NCBI GenBank assembly: GCA_964465065.1
Contig: CAYXHZ010000014.1
Span: 1-61,903, forward strand
DNA length: 61,903 bases
Direction: 5' to 3'
Source of the DNA: CAYMND01 sp964465065
Lineage (GTDB): Bacteria; Acidobacteriota; Aminicenantia; UBA2199
Positions 53,593 through 61,903 of the stretch are shown piece by piece; the stretch's first letter is position 1, and every line of letters starts with the position of its first letter. A program made the translations under genes and the position numbers. The notes below the pieces were generated by a model that searched no databases, was not told the DNA's origin, and was given only the letters and a program-made list of their open reading frames with translations.

Positions 53593-54622
53593 ATCAGACA
53601 GCCCTGCACATAAGGATCGCCGTTTCGATCCGGTTTCGCTTTGCCGGTACTTGATCGACATTCCCGGCCTCAGCGGAGACGAGACGCCATTGTTGAACCG
53701 TTTGGCGATCCTGTTACGTAACGATCTTGGAATGCGATTACAGCGAATACCTGTGGATGGCAAACGCTTCTGCCTGTTTGCCCGCGATCGGGCGCCATTG
53801 GCCGTCTTGAGCAGTCACGTCGACACGGTGGCGCCCTTTTTCGCTACCAGGGTCTTACCCGGCAAGCTCCTCGGCCGGGGTGCCTGTGACAGCCGTGGCA
53901 TCATCGCCGCCATGCTGGTTGCGGGCATCATCATGCATAAAAAAGGCAAACGGCGTTTCGGTTACCTTTTTCTGCCCGGTGAAGAAAACTCGCATGACGG
54001 AGCCAGGGCGGCCGCAGAATTCCCGACGTCTAGCCGGTTTCTCATCAATGGAGAACCAACGGACTGCCAGATGGCCCTGGGCAGCAAAGGCGCAATGCGT
54101 GTCTTGATCCGCACACAGGGCCGCCCTTGTCATTCTTCGGTACCATCATGCGGCAAGTCCGCGATTGATCTTTTACTGGACATTCTGAATCAAGTCCGGC
54201 AGACCGTCTGGCCGGAAAGCCCGTACTTTGGCAAGACCCTCGTCAACATCGGCACCATCCAAGGCGGAGAACAGGCCAACATTCTGGCTAAATCGGCACA
54301 AGCCGTACTCATGTTCCGCCTGGCTTGCTGTAGCGACACGGTGAAAAAAAAGCTGCTGGATCTGATTGGCGTCAAAGCGGAGCTGCAAATCCTGTCCGTT
54401 TACGAACCGCTGCGTTGTCATAGCGTTGCCGGCTTTCCGACAAAAGTGGTCGGCTTCGGAACGGATTTGCCCTACCTGGGTAACTGGGGCAAACCTTACC
54501 TCTTCGGTCCGGGTTCCATCTTGAATGCCCACAGCGAACATGAAAATATATCCGTCCCTCAGTTGTACCAGGCTTGCCGTGATTATCAGAGAATCATCAC
54601 GGCCCTGACCGGAGCCTGCTGA
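53561..54622 (+). CDS. M20-family metallopeptidase/deacylase (ArgE/DapE/LysK-like)
   Basis: A 353-residue zinc hydrolase. Metal and catalytic residues are visible in LSSHVDTV, GRGACDSRG, the Glu pair in PGEENSHDG, NGEPTD, and the C-terminal AHSEHE. The lid domain has the conserved CHSS. Family members remove acyl groups from amino acids (acetylornithine, succinyl-DAP) or cleave dipeptides; GEPTDCQMALGSKGAMRV resembles the acetylornithine deacetylase/LysK side. The first 32 bases overlap hutH in another frame, so translation is coupled. A substrate supplying histidine, such as an N-acyl-His or His dipeptide, is a reasonable guess. Confidence 0.85.
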   Translation: MATKANYTHCKSDSPAHKDRRFDPVSLCRYLIDIPGLSGDETPLLNRLAILLRNDLGMRLQRIPVDGKRFCLFARDRAPLAVLSSHVDTVAPFFATRVLPGKLLGRGACDSRGIIAAMLVAGIIMHKKGKRRFGYLFLPGEENSHDGARAAAEFPTSSRFLINGEPTDCQMALGSKGAMRVLIRTQGRPCHSSVPSCGKSAIDLLLDILNQVRQTVWPESPYFGKTLVNIGTIQGGEQANILAKSAQAVLMFRLACCSDTVKKKLLDLIGVKAELQILSVYEPLRCHSVAGFPTKVVGFGTDLPYLGNWGKPYLFGPGSILNAHSEHENISVPQLYQACRDYQRIITALTGAC

Positions 54623-54624
54623 AT

Positions 54625-55509
54625 TCACGACGGATAATTGGATATGCGGTGATGAAGCAAAACGGACAATTTTTTCAAATAGCGAACACCGTCTTCGATG
54701 TCCTTGAAAAACTTGGTCAGGTACTTGATGAAGGTATGTTCGTCGCCCAAACGCAATTTCTGTTCGAACTCGGTAATAAAATCATGAATCTCCAGCATCA
54801 GATTGGATAGGGTGTGAACCGTGTCCAGCGTGTCCTGCAGCTGGGATTTGGGTACATCGAAAACCGTTTCATAATTGATCAGCGACAGGCGCTCAAAGGC
54901 ATCGGAAACTGTTTCCCGCGTCAGGTACGCGATTTCGTTCAAGAACGGCCGCTCATACTCTTGATAGTAACGCAGCATATGCTTGGCTCTTTCCTGAACC
55001 TTTTCGTTCTGTTCGCTAAGTGAACGGAAATATTTCTTGAGTCCCATATACTTGCGGGGGAATTTCATCATGTTGACAAAATCCCTGCCGATATAAATCT
55101 TGTCGTCATAGGCCGTAAAAAGTTCTTCCTGAAAATGCGTATAGAACTTGATCTCAAACCGGACATCCTTTTTATGGCTGACGCGGGCAATCAGAATGCT
55201 CTGGGGATTGGTCAGATAATACGCATTCTCCTCTATCAATGCACTGTACACATACAAGGAATTGAGGATAAAATCTTTGAACGAATCGAAAAAAACGCCA
55301 TTCGTTTTGACAAATTCGCACAACTCTGCATGTTCAGGGCCCCGAATCTGGGTATACAAGGGGCTGAATAGATATTTCTCTCCCTTGACCTCGAACTCAT
55401 AATAAAACTGGTCGTGTGCATGGCGGAACAGGTTGGAATAGGTAACCTTGGGAAAATTGTCCAACGCTTTCCCTTCGTATTGACTGAATATTTTTATCAG
55501 GTTTTCCAT
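54625..55509 (-). CDS. Conserved cytoplasmic protein, function unknown
   Basis: A 294-residue protein with no signal peptide or membrane helix. The N-terminal half is mixed alpha/beta and aromatic-rich (DQFYYEFEVKGEKYLFSPLYTQIRGPEHAEL), and the C-terminal half (about 160-290) looks all-helical and charged (VQERAKHMLRYYQEYERP, LSNLMLEIHDFITEFEQKLR). No family is recognised. AGGAGG 7 bases before the ATG at 55509 fixes the start; the longer open frame upstream crosses the promoter. It ends 2 bases from the convergent M20 gene. Confidence 0.65.
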   Translation of the reverse strand: MENLIKIFSQYEGKALDNFPKVTYSNLFRHAHDQFYYEFEVKGEKYLFSPLYTQIRGPEHAELCEFVKTNGVFFDSFKDFILNSLYVYSALIEENAYYLTNPQSILIARVSHKKDVRFEIKFYTHFQEELFTAYDDKIYIGRDFVNMMKFPRKYMGLKKYFRSLSEQNEKVQERAKHMLRYYQEYERPFLNEIAYLTRETVSDAFERLSLINYETVFDVPKSQLQDTLDTVHTLSNLMLEIHDFITEFEQKLRLGDEHTFIKYLTKFFKDIEDGVRYLKKLSVLLHHRISNYPS

Positions 55510-55534
55510 GATCCATCCTCCTGTCGACATCTGC

Positions 55535-55563
55535 ATTATAGGAAATGTCCAAAGTCTTGTAAA
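55535..55563 (-). promoter_or_regulatory. Promoter of the minus-strand unknown gene
   Basis: On the minus strand, TTTACA (55563-55558) and a perfect TATAAT (55540-55535) have a 17-base spacer, 26 bases before the ATG. Confidence 0.6.
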
Positions 55564-55585
55564 TAGACAGGCTTTGATGTTAAAT
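55557..55585 (+). promoter_or_regulatory. Candidate promoter of the plus-strand secreted-protein gene
   Basis: TTGTAA (55557-55562) and TTAAAT (55580-55585) are 17 bases apart. Its -35 box uses the same bases as the -35 box of the divergent promoter, so the two would compete for polymerase. Each box matches consensus at four of six positions. Confidence 0.35.
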
Positions 55586-55600
55586 ATAAAAGGCATCATG

Positions 55601-56707
55601 ATGAAAAACAAATATTCCCCGCTTTTATTGGTCGCTTTCCTGTTCGCCATTTTCTCGATTACCACACCAGGTCGCGATTCCGGACCGGCGCAACAGCTGC
55701 GGCTGCAAATCGATCCCTATCTTGATGGCATTGCATCCAGCCCAAAAAACTCCGATTGGCTGTTGAAATTGGTCGCGCTCATCAACGACTCGACCGACAC
55801 GCACCTGCAGAAAGAGATTTTTTATTCTCAGGACAGCCAATCCGTGCTGACGCTTTTCCCTGATAGCGACGAGCAGTTACTAGTAATCAATACCGGCAAA
55901 GGCCTCGAGTCGGCAGTTGCGAAAGTGGGCAGACAGGCATCTCAAGCCGCCCAAAAATTCTGGGGTACTTCGCCAAGCCTGAAGCTGGTTGGGACCGACA
56001 GCAGCCACCGGGTGCAGATTCGCCAAGAAGACTTCGTCGAGCCGCTGGTTTTGGAATCTCCCCTCGTTGCCCACAGTGTAACCGGTGTCGCTCTGTATCG
56101 GTCCATGCCCTCGTTGAATCGTTCGCTCTTGGTGTTCAGTGAACCTGTATTCAATCGACAAGCGGAACGAATCAACAAGCGGCAAAGTTCAGCAGACAAA
56201 TCAAATGGTGTTTCTTTGCCTGTGGAAGCCGAATTCTTGATCGCCCTTCGGTACGGCCTGGCGATTCACGGCTTCGCCTACCAAGTCATGCTCGACAGCA
56301 TCCCGCTACACCCCGCACCCGATGCAATAGAACAGACACCGTTCACCGCTTCCGCGCTGGCATATTTCAAACTCCTGGCTATGGCTGCCGATCTGAGTCG
56401 AACCTTCACCGATTACACGGCCGAGCGCATCGTGTCGATCATTGTCGAATTGTTACACATCGACATACTTCGCCAACCCGACCAGTCAGCGGCCGCTTAT
56501 GTTTTCTGGGCGCTATCGCAAAAAAAATGGCTGCAGGCATCCCTGCTTACGAAAAAACTGGAAATCGATCACCAGGCTTTGCTCAAGCAATTGCCAGAAT
56601 ATCTGAATCAGCTGGAAAACCGAATCATCAAGGAAAAGAGTTTCAGTCTTCCTGCCAGATTCTCGTTTCAATCTCTTCGGGAAACGCTGAAACTGATCGC
56701 TGACTGA
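55601..56707 (+). CDS. Predicted secreted or membrane-anchored protein, function unknown
   Basis: A 368-residue protein with an N-terminal hydrophobic helix (about 8-22, YSPLLLVAFLFAIFS) fitting a signal peptide or anchor. The rest is soluble, mixed alpha/beta to about 200, then helical (ASALAYFKLLAMAADLSRTFTDYTAERIVSIIVELL). The pattern of Gly, Asp and short strands around 85-185 suggests a globular enzyme-like domain but no catalytic motif is recognised. Two adjacent ATGs (55598 and 55601) are possible; AAGG is 7 bases before the second. Confidence 0.6.
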   Translation: MKNKYSPLLLVAFLFAIFSITTPGRDSGPAQQLRLQIDPYLDGIASSPKNSDWLLKLVALINDSTDTHLQKEIFYSQDSQSVLTLFPDSDEQLLVINTGKGLESAVAKVGRQASQAAQKFWGTSPSLKLVGTDSSHRVQIRQEDFVEPLVLESPLVAHSVTGVALYRSMPSLNRSLLVFSEPVFNRQAERINKRQSSADKSNGVSLPVEAEFLIALRYGLAIHGFAYQVMLDSIPLHPAPDAIEQTPFTASALAYFKLLAMAADLSRTFTDYTAERIVSIIVELLHIDILRQPDQSAAAYVFWALSQKKWLQASLLTKKLEIDHQALLKQLPEYLNQLENRIIKEKSFSLPARFSFQSLRETLKLIAD

Positions 56708-56722
56708 TCGAGCGCATACCGT

Positions 56723-57538
56723 TCAGGCGATCGGCAGCATGATCAGTTCCGTATCGAGTTCGTCACCTGTGATCACGATACGCCGATACCCGATCCGTGG
56801 GTCCGAGATCAGGAATTCCGGTGCCTGGTCGTCGATCTGAAACCAAGTCGACGGGGTCAGATGCAGCTTGGTTTTGGCGCTGAGCATGAAATCCTGACCA
56901 ATATGATAATGCCCGCTGAAAACATGCTTGATCTGTGGATGCCTGCCGATAATTTCCAGCACGGCCCCGCTGTTCATCAGCGGATAATTTTCATCCATAT
57001 ACCGGCAACCGCATTTCGTCGGCGGATGATGCATTACCAGGGTCCATAAAGACTGGGCTGGCGCCTTGTCCAGCAATGCGTTCAGCCAGTGCAGCTGATC
57101 TGCGCTCACCGAATCCGGAGAACTGTCCAGGAAAACAAAATTCCAGCAGCCGAAACGGACATAGTAATACAGTTTACCGTGACTCAGCCGGAACGGAGAG
57201 AACACTTTCTCGATCAGATCGTTCTGATCGTGATTGCCCGGTATAATCAGATATGGAACATTCGACTGATCCAGGACGGTTTTAGTCCAGGAATACGACT
57301 GCAAACAATGATCGTCCTGACCCAGGTCACCGGATATGATCAATAAATCCGGCCCGGTATCCATTGCATGGGCAAGAATCCGAGAAAAATTCTGCCGGAT
57401 TTGTTGAAGTTCTTCCGAGTCGTCGTTTCCGGGGATATGAATATCGCTGAAAACGGCTATATGCAATTTTTGAGACGTAGACCAGCCCCGGGTCTCTTCC
57501 AGGCGTCTCTCTCCATCGCTGATGTTTATACCTTCCAT
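56723..57538 (-). CDS. Calcineurin-type metallophosphoesterase (CpdA-like)
   Basis: A 271-residue soluble phosphoesterase with all binuclear-metal motifs: FSDIHIPG (Asp32, His34), SGDLGQDD, PGNHDQND, MHHPP and SGHYH. The order and length fit the class III cyclic-nucleotide phosphodiesterase/CpdA group, but the substrate is not certain. An in-frame TTG three codons upstream is an alternative start; no strong Shine-Dalgarno is seen. It is the last gene after clpS-clpA-mutS-like, 76 bases downstream of the last. Confidence 0.85.
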   Translation of the reverse strand: MEGINISDGERRLEETRGWSTSQKLHIAVFSDIHIPGNDDSEELQQIRQNFSRILAHAMDTGPDLLIISGDLGQDDHCLQSYSWTKTVLDQSNVPYLIIPGNHDQNDLIEKVFSPFRLSHGKLYYYVRFGCWNFVFLDSSPDSVSADQLHWLNALLDKAPAQSLWTLVMHHPPTKCGCRYMDENYPLMNSGAVLEIIGRHPQIKHVFSGHYHIGQDFMLSAKTKLHLTPSTWFQIDDQAPEFLISDPRIGYRRIVITGDELDTELIMLPIA

Positions 57539-57614
57539 ATTGATCAAGTTTTACCAGAGTCATAGGATAAATTCAAGAAAAACCAGCCCGTGTTCATCGC
57601 GCCTTGTCAGGCGT

Positions 57615-59408
57615 TCACGATACCGGATCTGGAATCGGTAGACCTCTCTGCCGCATCAGGGGGATGGCGTTTACGCTTGGAGCCACCCCCGGATAGAGGC
57701 GGAAATCGAACAGACAGGTTTTATCGGTGATTTGACAGGTAAAATGATGATTCTGCAGGCTGAGCTTGCTGTTCTGTTGATCCTGAAGCTCGGTAAGACG
57801 CAAATCGTGGGTGGCAATCATGCCGCCGGCCCTGCGCCGGGACAACAGCCGCAAAAACCAGAGGCTGCCGTTGTAGCGGTCCAGCGGGTTTGTGCCCCGC
57901 AGCATCTCGTCCAGCATAAAGAAAACCGGAAGCGGTTGAGATTCAATCATAGACCACATCATCACCAGGCGATCCAGTTCCTTGTGGAACAGAGATTTAC
58001 CTTCCGTGAGCGAATCGCTGTGACTCAAGCTGGTTATCAGACAAAGAGGGCCGATGCACATATATTTTGCACAGACTGGCAACCCGGCCTGAGCCATAAT
58101 CACTGCGGTGGCCACAGATCGTAAATACGTGCTTTTACCCGCCATATTGGGACCAGAAATGAAGCAGAGGTGATGCGGACCCGGAAAATTGCAATCGTTT
58201 TCGGTTTGATTCCTGGACACCAGCAAGGGGTGCCCCAAATCCTTTATGCGAATAAACAAAGGGTCGTCAACAAACTCGGGATAACACCAACCCGGCTGAT
58301 TGAAAGCAACAGTGGCGACACTGCAATATGCCTCGTACTCACCACAAATCATTCGCCAGTCGCCCAGGTTTTCCCCCCACTGCTCCATCCAAGCCTGCAA
58401 GCGTCCAATCCAGAATAAATCCCAGAGGCAAAGGTTGTTCACAATCGGATGTATGGCGCTGCCGCGCAATTCAAGACACTGCAGGTACCGTTCCAACCGT
58501 CTCAATGCCGCAGACGGCCGCACATTTTCAATGTTCAGTCGATCCTGTAAGGATTTCAGTTTTGTCGAAGTAAACGGGAATGACTCAATTTTTTCAAGTA
58601 ACGATCGGTATTGACGGATCTCCCGCCAAACGCCCCGGCACTGTGATATGCAGTCAACCTGGAATCGTTGGCTGACAATGTTAACCAGTAATTGTCCGAA
58701 AAAGGTCAGCGTGAGCGGCCACCACAACCCAAGGCCAACGCCCAGAAACAGAGCCAACAAGGCCAGCGCCTGGAATCCGTATAGCAATAATTTAGAAAGA
58801 GGGCGCAAGGCTCGGACCTTTTCTGCCAGAGAATCACCACTTCTGTAAACTTCAGCTCTCCCTTCATGTTCCCAAGCCGACAGAAAGTCCTCTCGAAAAC
58901 CGATGTGACCAGTCAGCTCCTTAACCGCATCCTGACGCTGCAATCGTTCAGAAACGGAGCATGCCTCCAGCAGCCAGCCGTGCAAAATTTTCTTGCCGCT
59001 GGCGGTAAAACTCCGGTTGAAAAAGGCGAACAACCCCTGTTCTCCACTGATGTTGAGATCTGCATCCCAGGCATGCTCCGCCTGTGGCTTCATCCAGATC
59101 GGGATCGGCGGAACCGCTTTCCCGTTCAAAAGATCCGTCTCCCGTATCACCTGGCGAATGCGTAATTTGAGCTTGTCGATGGCTTTGAGAAACGGATCGT
59201 GGATGAAAAACAGCCCAATCAGGAGCAAAGGGACCAACACCATGGCCGGGACGTTACGGGCTGCATCGATCAGAAAAACTACCGGTAACGACAAGGCCGC
59301 AATAATTTTGGCTGCAACCAGCAATCTGTCCCAGCGCAGAAGTTTCTTTTGCACCGATTTCAATTGGTGGCAGCGATGACAGTAGTACCGGAAAGGATCG
59401 GTAATCAC
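57615..59408 (-). CDS. Membrane-associated MutS-family ATPase
   Basis: A 597-residue protein. The C-terminal ABC-type ATPase domain is clearly MutS-like: Walker A SGPNMAGKSTYLRS, Walker B/D-loop FFMLDEMLRGTNPLDRY and ATHDLRL. The mismatch-recognition and connector domains of MutS are absent. Instead, two pairs of hydrophobic helices (about 28-68 and 207-245) indicate membrane insertion, flanking a short lever-like region. Related proteins occur in Bacteroidetes and Acidobacteria with no known role. It starts with GTG overlapping the clpA stop (GTGA), so it is translationally coupled to the Clp protease genes. Confidence 0.85.
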   Translation of the reverse strand: MITDPFRYYCHRCHQLKSVQKKLLRWDRLLVAAKIIAALSLPVVFLIDAARNVPAMVLVPLLLIGLFFIHDPFLKAIDKLKLRIRQVIRETDLLNGKAVPPIPIWMKPQAEHAWDADLNISGEQGLFAFFNRSFTASGKKILHGWLLEACSVSERLQRQDAVKELTGHIGFREDFLSAWEHEGRAEVYRSGDSLAEKVRALRPLSKLLLYGFQALALLALFLGVGLGLWWPLTLTFFGQLLVNIVSQRFQVDCISQCRGVWREIRQYRSLLEKIESFPFTSTKLKSLQDRLNIENVRPSAALRRLERYLQCLELRGSAIHPIVNNLCLWDLFWIGRLQAWMEQWGENLGDWRMICGEYEAYCSVATVAFNQPGWCYPEFVDDPLFIRIKDLGHPLLVSRNQTENDCNFPGPHHLCFISGPNMAGKSTYLRSVATAVIMAQAGLPVCAKYMCIGPLCLITSLSHSDSLTEGKSLFHKELDRLVMMWSMIESQPLPVFFMLDEMLRGTNPLDRYNGSLWFLRLLSRRRAGGMIATHDLRLTELQDQQNSKLSLQNHHFTCQITDKTCLFDFRLYPGVAPSVNAIPLMRQRGLPIPDPVS

Positions 59409-61642
59409 TTCTTGTTTGGCCCAATCGTAAAACTGGGCTGTCCCTTTTTGATGGCGATCCCTACCCGTCCACCTTTCTGCAGCCGTCCACCCAGTATTTC
59501 ATCGGTCAAAAAGGGTTTTATGCGGTCGTCGATCAGTCGACGGACCTCACGTGCGCCAAACTGCTGGCTGTAACCGACATCGGCCAACCAATCCACAAGC
59601 TGAAAGTTGAAATCGAGCTCAATGTTCTTGGTGTTTATTGATTTCTGCAGCAATTCGAGTTGGTTTATAACGATCCGTCGAACCTGGTCCGGCCGCAAGG
59701 CGTTGAAAACAACAATGCGGTCAAGGCGGTTACGGAATTCAGGCGAAAACGTTTTCTCCAGCGCTTTGTGCACCGACGATGCAGGCGGCGCATCCTTGAA
59801 ACCGATTGTCGCTCTGGCCATTTCCCGGGAACCGACATTGGAAGTCATGACGACTATGACATGCCGAAAGTCACTCGCTCGGCCGGTATTATCGGTTAAG
59901 ACTGCGTTGTCCATAATTTGCAACAGGGTGTTGTAAATGTCGGAATGGGCCTTTTCGATCTCATCCAACAGCAAAACCGCATGCGGTGCCTTACGAACCG
60001 CCTCGGTCAGCAAACCGCCCTGTTCAAAACCGATATAACCAGGGGGAGCGCCAATCAGGCGGGCTACGCTGTGCTTTTCCTGATATTCACTCATATCGAA
60101 ACGCAGAAGTTTCACACCCAAAATTTTCGCCAATTGCCGGGTCAACTCCGTTTTACCCACTCCTGACGGGCCGACAAACAGAAAACTGGCCACTGGCCGT
60201 TCCTCGTCTGAAAAACCGGCCCGAGAACGCTTGATGGCCTGGGCAACGGCATGAATGGCCTGATCCTGGCCGAACACAACCCCTTTCAAACGTTCCTCCA
60301 GGCCCACCAGAGCATCCAGTTCGGAAGACTGGAAGGTATGCCGCGGTGTCCCGGTCATATCGGATACAACACTTTCGATGATTTCCCGACCGATGATCGA
60401 CACCGCCCCTTCCCGGCCGATCTGCACCCGGGCACCAGCCTCGTCCATCACGTCGATGGCCTTGTCCGGAAGGAAACGATCCTGGATATACTTGGCCGAC
60501 AGCTCGACTGCCGCCTGAAGGGCTTCCGGGCTGTAGCATACACCATGATGCTGTTCGAACCGATCTTTCAAACCCTGCAGTATGATGATCGTATCCGCCA
60601 TTGACGGTTCAGTCACATCGATTTTCTGAAATCTTCTGGACAAGGCCCTATCTTTTTCGAAATATCTTCGATATTCCTCGTAGGTAGTGGCGCCGATACA
60701 ACGAATCTTTCTGGCGCCGAGCAAGGGTTTCAGAAAATTGGCAGCATCCATGGCTCCGCCGTTTACCGCTCCGGTCCCAATCAGGTTGTGTATCTCGTCA
60801 ATAAACAGGATGGCCGAAGATTGAGCGCTGATTTCCTTTACCAGTCGCTTCATCCTCTGCTCAAAATCTCCCCGGTATTTCGTGCCGGCTACAAGTGCGG
60901 ACAAGTCGACCTGAATGATCTGAACCCCTTTCAGGGCCACAGGAACTTTTCCGGAAGCGATCTTGATGGCCAAGCCCTCGGTCAGCGCCGTTTTGCCGAC
61001 ACCTGGTTCCCCAATGTGCAGGGGATTGTTTTTCTGCCGACGACAAAGGACTTGAATGGTTCGCTCTATCAAGGTATCCCGGCCGATTACCGGATCCAGA
61101 AGTCCCGCCTGTGCAGCCTCGGTCAGGTTGGTGGTGAACTGAGACAGATAATTATCGCTAACCGCTTTCTCCTCACCGTCAATCTCCTCGTCATCGGCGA
61201 ACTGTCCATCTGAACTGCTGTTTCCATGCGAAATGATTTCCAGCACACGGACCCGGTTAATGCCCTGCCTCTTCAAAAAATACCGGGCGTGCGACTCTTT
61301 CAACAAAAAGATGGCCGCCAGAACATCTCCAAAGCGCAGAACTTCTTTGCCTGCCGAATGAACATGCAACATCGCCGCTTCCAGCAGTGCGGAACAGCCC
61401 TGTGACTGAATTGGATCCACGCCGGGTTTTCGCGATAAATACGCAGATTGGAAAAAGGTATCGATATCGTGTTGCAGTACTTGGGGCTCTCCACCACAGG
61501 TACGGATCAGTTCGCTCCCTTCCGGAAAACTCAACGATGCGAACAGAATGTGCTCGGGCAGTAAAAACTCGTGGTCTCGGCTCTTGGCTTCACGAAAAGC
61601 CAGAGCCAAAATTGCGTTCAGGCTCTCATCGATGGTCAGCAT
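59405..61642 (-). CDS. clpA: ATP-dependent Clp protease ATP-binding subunit ClpA
   Basis: AAA+ unfoldase that feeds substrates to ClpP. The 745-residue protein has the double Clp-N repeat (1-140), D1 with Walker A GEPGVGKT and FIDEIHNLIG, and D2 with GPSGVGKTELT, LLDEIEKAH and the sensor-2 GAREVRR. No ClpB-type middle coiled coil is present. The ClpP-docking tripeptide appears as IGF in RATIGFKD, where ClpA usually has IGL. It starts 2 bases after the clpS stop. Confidence 0.95.
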   Translation of the reverse strand: MLTIDESLNAILALAFREAKSRDHEFLLPEHILFASLSFPEGSELIRTCGGEPQVLQHDIDTFFQSAYLSRKPGVDPIQSQGCSALLEAAMLHVHSAGKEVLRFGDVLAAIFLLKESHARYFLKRQGINRVRVLEIISHGNSSSDGQFADDEEIDGEEKAVSDNYLSQFTTNLTEAAQAGLLDPVIGRDTLIERTIQVLCRRQKNNPLHIGEPGVGKTALTEGLAIKIASGKVPVALKGVQIIQVDLSALVAGTKYRGDFEQRMKRLVKEISAQSSAILFIDEIHNLIGTGAVNGGAMDAANFLKPLLGARKIRCIGATTYEEYRRYFEKDRALSRRFQKIDVTEPSMADTIIILQGLKDRFEQHHGVCYSPEALQAAVELSAKYIQDRFLPDKAIDVMDEAGARVQIGREGAVSIIGREIIESVVSDMTGTPRHTFQSSELDALVGLEERLKGVVFGQDQAIHAVAQAIKRSRAGFSDEERPVASFLFVGPSGVGKTELTRQLAKILGVKLLRFDMSEYQEKHSVARLIGAPPGYIGFEQGGLLTEAVRKAPHAVLLLDEIEKAHSDIYNTLLQIMDNAVLTDNTGRASDFRHVIVVMTSNVGSREMARATIGFKDAPPASSVHKALEKTFSPEFRNRLDRIVVFNALRPDQVRRIVINQLELLQKSINTKNIELDFNFQLVDWLADVGYSQQFGAREVRRLIDDRIKPFLTDEILGGRLQKGGRVGIAIKKGQPSFTIGPNKK

Positions 61643-61644
61643 GA

Positions 61645-61903
61645 TCAGTCCGCTTCCAATGTGCAGCGCAAGGGGTATTGTTCGGACCGGGCCTGATTGT
61701 GCACAAGCACCACCTTACTCAGCGCGACATCATATGGATAACGACCACACACTGCCTGGCCGTAACGGTGGACATGCAACATGAGTTCCTCGGCTCGAAC
61801 CGGGTCATGATCGAAAACGGTTACCAGCATGCGGACGACAAAATCCATGGTGGTATAATCGTCATTGTGCATGTGCACCCTGTACAATCGTGGTGGAGAC
61901 AAC
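61645..61903 (-). CDS. clpS: ClpS adaptor, 5' end cut by window edge
   Basis: ClpS delivers N-degron substrates to ClpA. The visible 85 or so residues include PPRLYRVHMHNDDYTTMDFVV, here split as LYRVHMHNDDYTT and MDFVVRML, with the N-degron-binding DD/T pocket, and the ClpA-contacting VHRYGQAVCGRYPYDVA helix. The usual 'AEL...VH..G.a..g.y' spacing is intact. Homology continues to the last base, and no ATG lies in a suitable place, so the start is beyond the window. Confidence 0.9.
   Translation of the reverse strand, partial: LSPPRLYRVHMHNDDYTTMDFVVRMLVTVFDHDPVRAEELMLHVHRYGQAVCGRYPYDVALSKVVLVHNQARSEQYPLRCTLEAD

Overview
The window is about 62 kb of densely packed bacterial chromosome with 54 recognisable protein genes, no rRNA, tRNA, CRISPR array or insertion sequence, and no non-coding gap longer than about 230 bases. 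Almost everything is housekeeping, with many 1-8 base gene overlaps (ATGA, TAATG, GTGA). The lineage looks diderm and is neither a typical proteobacterium nor a typical firmicute: it combines HrcA-type heat-shock control, ClpS/ClpA, a clostridial-type fused PurL, a HAL2-type PAP phosphatase, a Hanks-type kinase, QueH and a membrane MutS-like ATPase. An uncultivated Acidobacteriota/Aminicenantes-like bacterium is my best guess, with low confidence.

Layout. 0.1-5.1 kb (+): purD, purE, a MtaB-like tRNA methylthiotransferase, rsmA, a PAP phosphatase. 5.1-5.6 kb (-): a GAF-like protein. 5.8-14.3 kb (+): two glycosyltransferases overlapping into purB, then purL and rarA. 14.3-18.6 kb (-): htpG, malQ and a metallo-beta-lactamase-fold hydrolase. 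18.7-22.6 kb: class V aminotransferase (-), prfB with its programmed frameshift (+), pepD (+). 22.7-29.5 kb: a RodZ-like anchor with a helical-repeat protein (-), an unknown membrane protein (+), sulfotransferase and DUF3467-like genes (-), pgsA with a response regulator and a YhcC-type radical SAM gene (-), and a zinc-ribbon/PDZ membrane protein (+). 29.5-35.8 kb (-): hrcA-grpE-dnaK-dnaJ-rsmE-Ser/Thr kinase. 35.9-37.4 kb (-): DEAD-box helicase. 37.7-48.7 kb (+): FecR-like protein, diguanylate cyclase, mreB-mreC-mreD-mrdA-rodA, a radical SAM/DUF2344 protein, a SpoU methyltransferase, queH. 48.7-50.9 kb (-): relA/spoT. 51.0-54.6 kb (+): MarR-type regulator, histidine ammonia-lyase, M20 peptidase. 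54.6-56.7 kb: two divergent unknown genes. 56.7-61.9 kb (-): clpS (cut by the window edge), clpA, membrane MutS-like ATPase, metallophosphoesterase.

How the parts fit. Four purine enzymes (PurD, PurE, PurB, PurL) are split over two neighbouring plus-strand units. The chaperone operon carries the full DnaK machine plus an rRNA methyltransferase and a kinase that could sense the same stress. The elongasome operon is led by a FecR-like membrane protein and a GGDEF enzyme, suggesting coupling of cyclic-di-GMP to cell shape. The MarR-HutH-M20 unit has a clear promoter followed by a tandem palindromic operator, so it is probably autoregulated and inducible. The PAP phosphatase could recycle the PAP made by the sulfotransferase.

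I did not find a defence island, biosynthetic gene cluster or mobile element. The most unusual items are the kinase with a C-terminal zinc ribbon in the heat-shock operon, the HutH unit without the rest of the hut pathway, the Clp-linked membrane MutS homologue, and the A11 tract inside the PDZ gene.
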